A stretch of 64,000 nt of DNA, taken from the NCBI GenBank assembly GCA_950097015.1, contig CATNEN010000003.1:12877001-12941000 (forward strand), read 5' to 3'. Positions 45,371-57,345 of the stretch are shown one piece after another; position 1 is the stretch's first letter, and every line of letters begins with the position of its first letter. Below the pieces are notes generated by a model, which ran no database searches, had not been told where the DNA came from, and worked only from the letters and a program-made list of their open reading frames with translations. Source of the DNA: Macrostomum hystrix. Lineage: Eukaryota > Platyhelminthes > Macrostomidae. Made by a program: the position numbers and the translations under genes.

Positions 45371-45704
45371 GTGCATAGTTAAAAAACAGTGGTACAAAGT
45401 TCTCTGCTCTGCCTACTGGGGAAGTTGTTTAGTCGTCATTCATTGGTCGACAGCCGCTGCCTTCAACTAAAGTAGCTCGTCATTGGCCAGCCTGTCGTGT
45501 CCTGTGGTGTTGGCGTGGGCAATCGTCGGATAAGCTGGCTAAAAGTCCAGGAGGATTTCTATAACTTTAGTAAGGCTGGGTGTGAGACTGCACAATAAAA
45601 AAGGTTAACCCAATAAGCCGAGACAGATACTGCAGATACTGTTGTGGAAATACAGACAAGCATTCAAGGCTATATCAGCTAGCAGGACAAGAACCCGCAG
45701 CACA

Positions 45705-48049
45705 ATGTCCTTGGGTATCTTAAAAGCGACTCAGGTAATAGACTTTTTCTCGGCCAACCGGACCTCGGTGGCTGCCGAATACGAGGATTTCATGTACAGG
45801 CAGGTTTGGCTCCGACTGTCCAATCCATTCTATCTTGGCCTGTGCGCGGCTTTCAATGCACTGTTTGTGACAGCCCTAATTGGTAACCTGCTGGTACTGT
45901 ACGCCATTGTGTCTAGCTGGTCGCAGAGAAAGGCTCACAGATGTTTGTACCTGAATCTCATCGTCAGCGATCTGCTAGTTGTTCTAATAATCATTCCGGC
46001 TACCTGTGTGGAGCAGATAGACGGGCGCTGGCTGTTTGGCGGCTCACTAGGCTGCAGCATCCGACAAGGCCTGAGCGTCTGCCTGATGATAATCATTGTG
46101 CACACGGCCACGCTGCTCAGCTGGCTCAGAAGTCTGGCTGCCAAGCGCTCTTATCGACCACCCCAAGGACGCACAGAGTGCCTGCTAGTGGCTGCCATCT
46201 GGCTCGTGGCTCTGGCCCTGTCCTGCCCAGTTGCGGCTGTCTCCGAAGTTCAACAGCTACTGCGCGACCTCAACGAACAACTGGCAGCTACGCTGGATCG
46301 GCCCATAAACTGGCCCGTGTGCACCGAAAACTGGGACCGGCTTGGCGGGATGTCGAAGTTCTGGTACAGCTTCATCATCCTGCACCTGGGCTGCATTGCC
46401 CCCCTGCTGAGCCTGGGTGTTGCCTACTTCCGCATCTGCCGAGTGATCTACCGCAGCAACCGGGTGCTCAATGCTCACAAACGCTGTCAGGGTGTCCTGA
46501 CTGTCAGCTATCATCATCATCATCAGCGACAGAACCAGCCGAACTCACCCGACAGCACCCTGTTGAGTATTCGTCAACATTTCTCGCTGGCGTCAACATG
46601 TAGCGCTTTAAATAGACGGAAGAGAGCAACGAATTCCAGGAGAATGTTCCTGCTGGGTGTCGGACTGGTTCTGATCTTTGCTGTCACCTGGCTGCCTTTG
46701 CAGGTGGGCTTCTTCTTCTGATTATATAAAGGCTTTTTAGTGATTTGCGCATTCACCACACGAAGACAAATATATGTAAAAGACTAAAACTAACAGAGAG
46801 AAGCATTGAAGCATAAGAAGAAAGATATCAGAGATAAGATATCTATTCCAAGCATAGATATCAGAGAGACAGGCATAGATATCAGAGAGAGAGAGAGGCA
46901 TAGATATCAGAGAGAGAAGCATAGATATCAGAGAGAGAGAGGCATAGATATCAGAGAGAGACAGGCATAGATATCAGAGAGAGAAGCATAGATATCAGAG
47001 AGAGAGAGGCATAGATATCAGAGAGAGAGGCATAGATATCAGAGAGAGAGAGGCATAGATATCAGAGAGAGACAGGCATAGATATCAGAGAGAGAGAGGC
47101 ATAGATATCAGAGAGAGACAGGCATAGATATCAGAGAGAGAAGCATAGATATCAGAGAGAGAAGCATAGATATCAGAGAGAGAGGCATAGATATCAGAGA
47201 GAGAGAGGCATAGATATCAGAGAGAGAGAGGCATAGATATCAGAGAGAGAGGCATAGATATCAGAGAGAGAAGCATAGATATCAGAGAGAGAGGCATAGA
47301 TATCAGAGAGAGAGGCATAGATATCAGAGAGAGAAGCATAGATATCAGAGAGAGAAGCATAGATATCAGAGAGAGAGGCATAGATATCAGAGAGAGAAGC
47401 ATAGATATCAGAGAGAGAGGCACAGATATCAGAGAGAGAGGCACAGATATCAGAGAGAGAGGCACAGATATCAGAGAGAGAGAGGCACAGATATCAGAGA
47501 GAGAGGCATAGATATCAGAGAGAGAGGCACAGATATCAGAGAGAGAGGCACAGATATCAGAGAGAGAGGCATAGATATCAGAGAGAGAGGCAAAGCTGCA
47601 GAAGGATTGGAATAGTAAGCAGAGAGAGCAAGAGAAGCTCTTTAGACGCGGAAAGGTAGTCCGACTTTCGTACGTGTACAGTCTCGAATCTATTAACCCG
47701 ATTTCCATTTTATTCATCACCGCAGCTGACTCAAGTATTCCGCGACTACTTTGGCATCTCGGAGAAGATCAAGCCAGAAGTTAACCCTGACTTTCACCCT
47801 TTGCTAACCCTGGTTCACGTGTTGGCCCTAATGAACTCCCTGGTGAATCCGTTCTACCTGCTGGCTACCCACGCCTGGTACAGAAAATGCAGCAGAAGGC
47901 TTCTCCGCCGACTTCGCTGCAGATTCGGCCAGCCATGCTGTCACATCGCCTGGCACTGCGACGTCCGTCTCGGCCTTCAAGTGGTGGCAGTTCGACGAAC
48001 TCCGGCCGGAAGCGGCGCTGCTGCTGTTGCTGCACCTGTTGCTTTGTGA
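45705..48049 (+). CDS. class A (rhodopsin-like) GPCR, divergent peptide-receptor type
   Basis: Two exons, 45705-46703 and 47726-48049, join in phase 0 to give 440 residues. Seven membrane segments are recognisable: TM1 with GN (LIGNLLVLY), TM2 LNLIVSDLLVVL, TM3 after a conserved Cys (LGCSIRQG), TM4 with Trp (AAIWLVALALSCP), TM5, TM6 FAVTWLPLQ, TM7 LALMNSLVNPFYLL. Such receptors couple extracellular ligands, often neuropeptides, to G proteins. Two key motifs are altered. Counting 25 residues from the TM3 cysteine, the DRY position reads LRS (R142 kept, Asp and Tyr lost), and NPxxY reads NPFYL (N374). The third loop carries a HHHH run and a basic patch before TM6. An in-frame ATG at 45642 would add 21 residues, but 45705 suits better. 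The stop codon falls in the first unit of the 31-bp array, which encodes the last residues. Confidence 0.8.
46840..47590. repeat. ~21-23-bp minisatellite in the GPCR intron
   Basis: About 34 copies of AGGCATAGATATCAGAGAGA with varying GA run length and CACAGATATC variants. In the intron 46704-47725. Minus-strand frames up to 167 residues are by-products. Confidence 0.95.
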
Positions 48050-48665
48050 GGCTGCTGTTGCTGCACCTGTTGATTTGTGAGGCTGCTGTTGCTGCACCTG
48101 TTGCTTTGTGAGGCTGCTGTTGCTGCACCTGTTGATTTGTGAGGCTGCTGTTGCTGCACCTGTTGCTTTGTGAGGCTGCTGTTGCTGCACCTGTTGCTTT
48201 GTGAGGCTGCTGTTGCTGCACCTGTTGATTTGTGAGGCTGCTGTTGCTGCACCTGTTGATTTATGAGGCTGCTGTTGCTGCACCTGTTGCTTTGTGAGGC
48301 TGCTGTTGCTGCACCTGTTGATTTGTGAGGCTGCTGTTGCTGCACCTGTTGCTTTGTGAGGCTGCTGTTGCTGCACCTGTTGCTTTGTGAGGCTGCTGTT
48401 GCTGCACCTGTTGCTTTGTGAGGCTGCTGTTGCTGCACCTGTTGATTTGTGAGGCTGCTGTTGCTGCACCTGTTGCTTTGTGAGGCTGCTGTTGCTGCAC
48501 CTGTTGATTTGTGAGGCTGCTGTTGTTGCACCTGTTGATTTGTGAGGCTGCTGTTGCTGCACCTGTTGATTTGTGAGGCTGCTGTTGCTGCACCTGTTGC
48601 TTTGTGAGGCTGCTGTTGCTGCACCTATTGCTTTGTGAGGCTGCTGTTGCTGCACCTGTTGCTTT
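48010..48665. repeat. 31-bp array overlapping the GPCR 3' end
   Basis: About 21 copies of GAGGCTGCTGTTGCTGCACC plus TGTTGCTTTGT, with a GATTT variant. The first unit supplies the GPCR C-terminus and its TGA. Glutamine/alanine-rich minus frames up to 275 residues result; they are not supported as genes. Confidence 0.95.
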
Positions 48666-49709
48666 GTGAGAAAGATTATGAGAAAGATGGAAAGTTTATG
48701 AGAAAGATAGAAAGAGAAAGGAAGGAGACTATGAGGAGAACTACTATGACAAAGGTAGAGATAGTGTTTGTCAGAGATAAAGACTACGAAAACGAAAGAA
48801 TGATAATGAGTGCTGAATGTACTTTTAGCATATTTAAAATGATAAACAGCAATTTGCTATCTTGAAAATTTATTTTTTCACTCGTCTGTTCATATTTTTC
48901 CTGTGCTAATTAACAAAAATCTCTCTAGACGGTATTATTGATAAAAATCCAGATTGCGACACTTTACTCTAGCAAGATTTCAGAATTGGAATTAAATTCA
49001 CATTTCTGTAACACTTCTAATTTGATAGTATTTTTGTTGCTTTGTTAATATTCTCAAACTAAATTTTTCGTTTAAAAAAAACACTAAATATTTCGCAGCA
49101 TATTAATCTTTCTGTTTCTTGCGGTATCCAATGCCATTCTGTTCTCTCGTTATCAATTCGTCCTCATTCCATCTCTCTTCTATCCCAAATAAATGTCAAA
49201 ATATTCCTAGCAGTGGATCTACGTACGCGCGCAAGACAGAATTAAAATACACAGGTGTTTTTCCTGCACTATAACCACCTGCCACTCAAGCTTGGAAGAC
49301 TGATTCTGCTTTCAGCACTTGCTACATAGCTTTTTTTCACTTTCCTAGCGTTCTAGCCCTAGTCTGGGCCTTAGAAACGTGTCGCTTCTTACTGAGCAGA
49401 TTAGCTGCTGGCATTGGTCTGACATGGTTGGCTTGAGTTTTTAGTCTTGAGCCATCGATTTCTCAAGATTGGATCCGAATAGATCCCAACCTTGAATCCC
49501 AACAATTAACTCAATGAAAATTTTCGAGATTAATGACTACCAGCTGCTAACCATTAAAATAATTACTTTGGGAATCATTTGAGCTACGCATAGTTCATTC
49601 GAGAACTGGCTTTGTCCGGTCAGCTGAACTTAGACAAAATACTTTTTGACAGCCAATTCTCACGTTCAATTATTCATTTTGTTAATAAAACACAACGAAC
49701 AAGCCCAGC
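48666..49709. other. intergenic sequence
   Basis: Begins with a purine-rich GAGAAAGATGGAAAG stretch, then AT-rich unique sequence. No exon is identified on either strand. Confidence 0.45.
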
Positions 49710-50165
49710 AGCCAACCCCCCAAAATTCCCTCAGCCGAACCCCACCCCAAAATTCTCTCAACTCAGCCATCCCCCACCCCAAAATTCTCTCCACTTAGCC
49801 ATCCCCTACCCCAAAATTCTCTCCACTCTGCCAACCTCCCACCCCAAAATTCTCTCAACTCAGCCAACCCCCACCCCAAAATTCTCTCCAGTCAGCCACC
49901 CCCCACCCTAAAGTTCTCTCTACTTAGCCATCCCTCACCCTAAAATTCTCTCCAGTCATCCAACCCCACACCCCAAAATTTTCTCAACTTAGCCAACCCC
50001 CACCCCAAAATTTTCTCCACTCAGCCAACCCCCACCCCCAAATTCTCTCCACTCAGCCAACTCCCCACCCCAAAGTTCTCTCCAGTCAGCCAACCCCCAC
50101 CCCAAAGTTCTCTCCACTCAATCAACCCCCACCCCAAAATTATCTCCACTCAGCCAACCTCCACC
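49710..50165. repeat. ~30-bp minisatellite
   Basis: About 15 imperfect copies of CACCCCAAAATTCTCTCCAC plus TCAGCCAACC. Intergenic between the GPCR and AMT genes. Confidence 0.93.
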
Positions 50166-51196
50166 TCAATTTCAGTCGAGACGCGTAGCCCTCTGCACTC
50201 CAAGCTGTCAGCACTGATTACAGTCTCGCGTCTCGCGTATGGAACTAGCTCGTCTAAATAAAATAACTCTGCTTCATCAAGAATTTATTATTCAATTTAT
50301 ATTGACAGCTTCTCCTGCAAAACTCCAGTTCACAAAATATTCGTTCCTTTACAAACAGATTTTTTCAATGTCTGGCAATGGCTGCTGGAACACCTGTTCG
50401 TTGGTATTCGCTCTCTGTACTTTTCCACATAACTGACAATCTCTCTGCTAAGTAGATAGATTTTTTTGTATCTAGAGAGGCTCACACAAGAGGTACCCCA
50501 ACACAAAAAATGCTTCAAGTGGAGGAAATTCAGAGAAGTTCAGCTAGTAGAATCCATGGGCTGTTGAATAGCTTTGCAGCTCCTCTTCAATCAGCTTGAA
50601 GGGCTTCATCTTCATGGAATTTGTTATATTGTATTGACAATGTTGCTACTGTAAGCTTGTTTGTATAAATTATACATAAGTAAATGCATTCTTCTGTGTC
50701 TAAAATATGTTGATTTCAGTCTGACAGTCGGCATATAATTATTGTGTCCATGCAGGTCGACCTCTGATTCCACTAGCTGTAAAGTGAGTGCATGGATATT
50801 GGAATATATTGGCTGCTAAGAAAATCTATGTTTACCCACTCAGGCAAGCCTCCAATATTAAGTCCCCTGAGACATGTGAAGATCAGACACACCAAAGGCC
50901 GAGAGAAGACTTACAAGGACTCTGACTCACATTGGAAGGTATTTTGGCTTGTGGGCCACGAAAAATGACCTGCCCGAAAACTGACCTGAAAGATTTGGAA
51001 ATGATAGAAAACCTATTATACTTGCTAAACCTACGATTGGTTAAGTGAAGCAATGCATCAGGGTGTGTCACAGAAGCAGTCAAGTGTAGCACCAGAAACT
51101 GCATAGCTTTGACTAGATCCTCTCCTATCAGCACAGCTTCGCATTAATTCCCTAGCAATAGAAGAGCATAAAAAGCAGAGGGAATCCTATAGTTCG
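50166..51196. other. intergenic sequence before duplicated segment A
   Basis: No gene assigned. 50753-50782 and 50848-50939 are open, flanked by AG and GT dinucleotides and basic in one frame, but could not be joined in a common phase or linked to a family. Confidence 0.4.
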
Positions 51197-53640
51197 AGTC
51201 TTGACTAGAACTGAAAGGCCCGGTCCCTATCAGGCCCACAAAGTTCAATACACGCTCGCAATATATGCAGATATTTAGTACAAGGCCTCGCCTCGAGGGA
51301 ACGGGAGCAAAAAAGAGAAGAAGACAGGAAAATGTGAGAAGGCGGAGGCAATGAGCCGGTTGCTCCAAAAAGGCGTATCCCGAAACGAGAGCGCTTGACA
51401 GCCTTCTAAACGATTAGCTCAAGAGCAGTACTCTTAAAAGTGCGGTCAAGCGAAATAAAAAAACTCCTTCTACTAAAAGTCCCCTTCTACTAAAAGTGAT
51501 AAAACGCTAGTCTTTCCGAGTTCTCGAATAGGAATCACGAAGATCGCTAATTCCTTGAGCTCAGAGCCAAAAAATTGATCCACCTGTTGCATATAGAGTT
51601 GCTTAGACGAATCCGTTCTTTGAAATCCTTTAGCTGAAATACGTCACGGCTGCAGGACCTTTGTCTCTCTCCCGCGGCCCACCTGTCTCTCCCTTGCGGC
51701 CTGCCAGCACCCGCCACCCCACTATAGCGCCTTTCCCTCGCGACCTGTCAGCACCCCAACCCCACTATATTGTCTCTCTCGCAGCCTGCCAGCACCCACC
51801 ACCCCACTATAGTGTCTTTCTCTCGCAGCCAGCCAGCACACACCACCCCACTATAGTGTCTCTCTCTCGTAGCCCGCCAGCAACCACAACCCCACTATAT
51901 TGTCTCTCTCGCAGCCTGCCAGCACCCACCACCCCACTATAGTGTCTCTCTCTCTCGCAGCCCGCCAGCACCCACCACCCCCACTATAGTGTCTTTCTCT
52001 CGCAGCCAGCCAGCACCCACCACCCCACTATAGTGTCTCTCTCTCTCTCGCAGCCAGCCAGTACCAACCACCCCACTATAGTGTCTCTCTCTGTCGCAGC
52101 CCGCCAGCACCCACCACCCCACTATAGCGTCTCTCTCTCGTAGCCCGCCAGCACCCACCACCCCACTATAGTGTCTTTCTCTCGCAGCCAGCCAGCACCC
52201 ACCACCCCACTATAGTGTCTCTCTCTCTCTCGCAGCCAGCCAGTACCAACCACCCCACTATAGTGTCTCTCTCTGTCGCAGCCCGCCAGCACCCACCACC
52301 CCACTATAGTGTCTTTCTCTCGCAGCCCGCCAGCACCCACCACCCCACTATAGTGTCTTTCTCTCGCAGCCCGCCAGTACCCACCACCCCACTATAGTGT
52401 CTTTCTCTCGCAGCCCGCCAGTACCCACCACCCCACTATAGTGTCTCTCTCTCTCTCGCAGCCAGCCAGTACCAACCACCCCACTATAGTGTCTCTCTCT
52501 CTCTCGCAGCCAGCCAGTACCAACCACCCCACTATAGTGTCTTTCTCTCGCAGCCCGCCAGTACCCACCACCCCACTATAGTGTCTTTCTCTCGCAGCCA
52601 GCCAGCACCCACCACCCCACTATAGTGTCTCTCTCTCTCTCGCAGCCAGCCAGTACCAACCACCCCACTATAGTGTCTCTCTCTCGTAGCCAGCCAGCAC
52701 ACACCACCCCACTATAGTGTCTTTCTCTCGCAGCCAGCCAGCACACACCACCCCACTATAGTGTCTTTCTCTCGCAGCCAGCCAGTACCAACCACCCCAC
52801 TATAGTGTCTCTCTCTCGTAGCCCGCCAGCAACCACAACCCCACTATAGTGTCTCTCTCTCTCGCAGCCCGCCAGCACCCACCACCCCACTATAGTGTCT
52901 TTCTCTCGCAGCCAGCCAGCACACACCACCCCACTATAGTGTCTCTCTCTCGTAGCCCGCCAGCAACCACAACCCCACTATAGTGTCTCTCTCTCTCGCA
53001 GCCCGCCAGCACCCACCACCCCACTATAGTGTCCTTCTCTCGCAGCCAGCCAGCACCCACCACCCCACTATAGTGTCTTTCTCTTGCAGCCAGCCAGCAC
53101 CCACCACCCCCACTATAGTGTCTCTCTCTCTCTCGCAGCCAGCCAGTACCAACCACCCCACTATAGTGTCTCTCTCTCTCGCAGCCCGCCAGCACCCACC
53201 ACCCCACTATAGTGTCCTTCTCTCGCAGCCCACCAGCACCCACCACCCCCACTATAGTGTCTTTCTCTCGCAGCCAGCCAGCACCCACCACCCCACTATA
53301 GTGTCTTTCTCTTGCAGCCAGCCAGCACCCACCACCCCCACTATAGTGTCTCTCTCTCTCTCGCAGCCAGCCAGTACCAACCACCCCACTATAGTGTCTC
53401 TCTCTGTCGCAGCCCGCCAGCACCCACCACCCCACTATAGCGTCTCTCTCTCGTAGCCCGCCAGCACCCACCACCCCACTATAGTGTCTTTCTCTCGCAG
53501 CCAGCCAGCACCCAACACCCCCACTATAGTGTCTCTCTCTGTCGCAGCCCGCCAGCACCCACCACCCCCACTACAGCACCTCTTCCTTGGGGCCTGCCAC
53601 CACCCTACACGCCACTATAGCACCTTTCTCTCGCGGCGTG
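51197..53640. repeat. duplicated segment, copy A
   Basis: 51197-51899 is the same as 62958-63659 apart from one base in an A run near 51465 and possibly scattered changes I did not resolve. From about 51660 it is an array of a ~45-bp unit (CCACCCCACTATAGTGTCTC with CTCGCAGCCAGCCAGCAC). 52923-53323 is identical in register to 63600-64000. Copy B therefore lacks about 1,083 bp of array relative to copy A. The unique part (51197-51660) has no recognised protein. The array ends near 53640 with diverged units. Confidence 0.9.
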
Positions 53641-53942
53641 GGCTGTCAGCACCCAGTCGTATGGCAATTTTTACGGCTTGCATGCTGTATATTTTTATTG
53701 TTCGCAATAACTGTACAAGTAATAATTTAAAAATATACAACAGCAAAAAACAAATAAACCGCTAGTTAATATTTTATAAGATTAAATCAATAAAAATGCT
53801 TGTGTCATTAGTGCCATTATAGAAATTTCGGAATAGAATAATGTTGGATTTTATTTAATTAACGTTACATTTTACTGCCGCTTGTTGCCTTGCAATGGAA
53901 TAGTTTTACAAGTTTTCACACAATAGAAATCAGGTGTTAGTG

Positions 53943-56596
53943 TCAGACGCCGATGTCTTCCATTCCAATCGATCTATTGTGAAACCCGAAGCCGCCAGAA
54001 ATGACGGTAGCTGAGCCGTAAAGATGATAAGCATTCAGCTGACTCAACTTGTTCAATGCCACACCGTTGCCATTGCCGCCACTGACACCATTAGCTGCGA
54101 CTGGTCCAGAGGTGCCTCGGACTTCGTCGACATTGTGCGCCGAGTCGTTGCCGCTGCCGTCACCGCCGCCGCCGGCCACGCTGGACTCCTCGTCAGGCGA
54201 GCAGCCGCAGATGCCCTTCTTCTTGATGGCCTTCATCATCAGGCCGGAGAAACGACGCGGACGCACCCTGCTGGCGAAGTAGCGCTTCTCTTCCAGCAGG
54301 CACAGTTGGTCCAGGGTGCCGATGTTGTGCTCAAACAGGTCGGCTCCGATAAGTTCCTCCTCCACTGTCATGCGAATACCCATCGTCACCTTCAGCAGCT
54401 GAGGGAATAGGGATATTGTGAGGAGGCTTTAAGTGAGGCTTGTGTGGAATGAAGTGGACTTGTTGTGGAGTGAGGTGGGTGTGGAGTGAGTTGGTTGTGG
54501 AGTGAGGTGGGTGTGGAGTGAGTTGGTTGTGAATTGAGGCTTGCGTAGAGTGAGGTAGGCGTGCAGTGAGGTGGCTGTGAAGTAAGGTGGGTGTGGAATG
54601 AGGTGGGTGTAGAGCGAGGTGGGTGAGGAGCGAGGTGGGTGTGGAGTGAGGTGGGTGTCAAGTGAAGGGTATGTGAAGTGAGGCTTGCGTTGAGTGAGGT
54701 GGCTGTGAAGTGAGGTGGGTGTGGAAGGAGGTGGTTGTTAAGTGTGGTGGTGTGGAGCGAGGTGGGTGAGGAGTGAGGTGGGTGTCAAGTGAAGGGTATG
54801 TGAAGTAAGGCTTGGGTGGAGTGAGGTGGGTGTGGAGTGAGGTGGGTGTGGAGTGAGGATAGTGTGGAGCGACGTGGGTGTCTAATGAAGTGGGTGTGTT
54901 ACGGACGTAATTAAAAAAGTTCATTGCAAAGCTATGGGAGTTTACGAATAACAAATGGCACGCGAGAATTTTTAGTGAGCACATTCTTTTCGTTCTATTA
55001 GAAAATGAATGTGTGCCTGACGAAATAACCTAATTAGTGTGACTACAATACTGATACGTGATCGCCTCATGCATGGAATATGAAAATCTCATTAGTTTGC
55101 TGGATTTTTTGGATTAAAAGAAAGACAGATAATAAAAGCCATCATGCGGATTCTGGACTAGTTTTATTATTTAAGGCTCGTTCGTGATTATTTATTGCCT
55201 CGCTGAGAAACTTAGGCTACATGAGAAAGATAGAGAGATAATGAGAATGATAGAGAGACTAGGAGAAAGATAGAGAGATAATGAGAATGATAGAGAGATA
55301 ATGAGAAAGATAGAGAGACTATGAGAATGATAGAGAGACTATGAGAATGATAGAGAGACTATGAGAATGATAGAGAGACTATGAGAAAGATAGAGAGACT
55401 ATGAGAATGATAGAGAGACTATGAGAATGATAGAGAGACTATGAGAATGATAGAGAGACTATGAGAATGATAGAGAGACTATGAGAAAGATAGAGAGACT
55501 ATGAGAATGATAGAGAGATAATGAGAAAGATAGAGAGACTATGAGAATGATAGAGAGACTATGAGAAAGATAGAGAGACTATGAGAATGATAGAGAGACT
55601 ATGAGAATGATAGAGAGACTATGAGAATGATAGAGAGACTATGAGAAAGATAGAGAGGCTATGAGAAAGATAGAGAGATAATGAGAAGATAGAGAGACTA
55701 TGAGAAAGATAGAGAGATAATGAGAAAGATAGAGACTATGAGAAAGATAGAGAGACTATGAGAAAGATAGAGAGACTATGAGAATGATAGAGAGGCTATG
55801 AGAAAGATAGAGAGACTATGAGAAAGATAGAGACTATGAGAAAGAGAGAGAGACTATGAGAAAGATAGAGACTATGAGAAAGATAGAGAGACTATGAGAA
55901 AGATAGAGAGACTATGAGAATGATAGAGAGGCTATGAGAAAGATAGAGAGACTATGAGAAAGATAGAGACTATGAGAAAGAGAGAGAGACTATCAGAAAG
56001 ATAGAGACTATGAGAAAGATAGAGAGACTATGAGAAAGATAGAGAGACTATGAGAAAGATAGAGAGATAATGAGAAAGATAGAGAGACTATGAGAATGAT
56101 AGAGAGACTATGAGAAAGATAGAGAGACTATGAGAAAGATAGAGACTATGAGAAAGAGAGAGAGACTATGAGAAAGATAGAGACTATGAGAAAGATAGAG
56201 AGACTATGAGAAAGATAGAGAGACTATGAGAAAGATAGAGAGACTATGAGAAAGATAGAGAGGCTATGAGAAAGATAGAGAGACTATGAGAAAGATAGAG
56301 AGGCTATGAGAAAGATAGAGAGATAATGAGAAAGATAGAGAGACTATGAGACTTTGAAGTCAAAATAAATATTGGCGGAAAAGAAACAGTTTATTCAAAT
56401 AATATACCCATATATACCCGGTACCCACCCCCAGAGACAGGACGGTAATTAGCGCACTCCAACAGGCGATGCACAGGCAGGTGAACAGTTGAATGCCCAG
56501 CAGTTTAAAGCCGCCACCGTGTAGAAGTCCGATTTGGCCATTGTTCATATCGTCAAGGGGATCTTGGTCTACGAAAATGCCGCATGCGATCATGCC
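53943..56596 (-). CDS. ammonium transporter (Amt/MEP/Rh family), last two exons
   Basis: Minus-strand exons 56596-56429 and 54398-53943, both phase 0, give the C-terminal 207 residues. Amt proteins are trimeric membrane channels for ammonium. The first exon carries the late membrane part: GIFVDQD, then GLLHGGGFKLLGIQLF and a hydrophobic segment ending VLSLG. The next continues LLKVTMGIRMTVEEELIGAD, LFEHNIGT, matching the family's 'R-x-S-x-E-x-E-x-x-G-x-D-x-x-E-H' cytosolic start. A long Gly/Asn-rich cytosolic tail ends the protein. The upstream exons with the pore residues were not found before the window's end. A minus-strand AATAAA lies at 53850-53855, about 90 bp past the stop. Gene continues to higher coordinates, probably with the SINEs and Helitron in its intron. 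Confidence 0.85.
54420..54895. repeat. GTGGAGTGAGGTGG-type array in the AMT intron
   Basis: Short imperfect units of the type GTGTGGAGTGAGGTGG with many variants. On the gene strand it is pyrimidine-rich and leads up to the acceptor at 54399. Confidence 0.9.
54896..55199. other. AMT intron, unique part
   Basis: AT-rich intron sequence between the two arrays. Nothing else seen. Confidence 0.5.
55200..56350. repeat. 20-bp purine array in the AMT intron
   Basis: About 57 copies of GATAGAGAGACTATGAGAAA with AATGA, GGCTA and GATAA variants, and shortened units in the 3' half (55730-56170). Blocks of about 180 bp recur there. Almost pure purine on the plus strand. Confidence 0.96.
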
Positions 56597-56699
56597 CTGG
56601 GTTTGGTGAGGTTTTAACGGTGCTCAGGGCTATTGCGGAGCAACGACCAGTTGGACAAACTAAGATTTTATCTAACGCGAACTTTCAACGCGTTTTAAA

Positions 56700-57345
56700 G
56701 AGGCTGTCACTCACACAACTCTCTACTTGAAGGTCGGGGGTTCGATTCTTAATAATAATAACTGCCGGAGGGCTGCGGGCAGTGGCACATCATTCGGTGA
56801 CACTAGACCCGCAGCCAGCGAGGAGGCAATTCTGCCCATTTCGCTGGCTCCTGAGCACACAAGCACGCAGATACTGTAGGCAGGTACACGCTCACACAGG
56901 TGTGTACATCTGCCCTGACTTTTTCATCATCAGGCAGTGTACACTCTCACTGTTCCTTGGAGGTTGGCCCTTAAGGGTGTAAAATTGCACGACAAGCCCC
57001 CAAGCCTTCTCTCCGCGCCAAGCCTGCGCACTGCGCTTCCGCAGTGGCCTCGCTGCGGAATCGAACTTAGGGACCTTGGTGCGAGAGGCAAACGCGTTAG
57101 CCGCTCTGCCACTCACCCTCAGGGTTCGATTCCCGACTCCACTGGAACAATCCACTGGAGTCATTTAGCAAGACACTTGACTCTGCAGTGCTTCAGTCCC
57201 AGCTGTTAAATGGGTACCAGTATCATCTGGGGCAATCGAGGGTGGGTATGGCGTTCCCCCAGTCCATGGACTGAACAGCCGTGCGCAGCCTTCAGATGCG
57301 CGGCGCAATAGCTGCGGCTTTGCTGTCGGCTGCCCATCTGGCTTA
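56700..57345 (+). repeat. SINE-2 copy, split by a SINE-1 insertion
   Basis: 56700-56748 is the 5' part (CTCACACAACTCTC then GGTCGGGGGTTCGATTC, a B-box-like end). 57122-57345 continues with GGGTTCGATTCCCGACTCC, AGCAAGACACTTGACTCTGC, CCAGTCCATGGACTGAACAG and an AATAAAGAATTAAAAATAAT tail. The family is a tRNA-type SINE different from SINE-1. Fragments are seen at 11825-11925 and probably 16305-16366. Confidence 0.8.
56749..57121 (-). repeat. SINE-1 copy inserted in SINE-2, with target-site duplication
   Basis: Minus-strand SINE-1 with an AATAATAATAAC tail at the left and the tRNA-like head (GTGCGAGAGGCAAACGCGTT) at the right. The 11-bp word GGGTTCGATTC at 56738-56748 recurs at 57122-57132 as the target duplication. 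It is the B-box region of the host SINE. Confidence 0.9.

Noticed and set aside
45941-46603. 220-residue plus-strand frame inside the GPCR
   Set aside because: Shadow of the GPCR frame, lacking membrane segments.
47828-48655. Gln/Ala-rich minus-strand frame of 275 codons, like a polyQ protein
   Set aside because: It is the 31-bp array plus the antisense of the GPCR second exon.
50753-50939. Two AG/GT-bounded open stretches that might be exons
   Set aside because: No common reading phase, no start codon and no family similarity.
51144-51368. Hydrophobic minus-strand frame shared with 62827-63129 (begins MEQPAHCLRLLTFSCLLLFF)
   Set aside because: It is shared only because the segment is duplicated; the two frames end differently beyond the duplication boundary, and no family is recognised.
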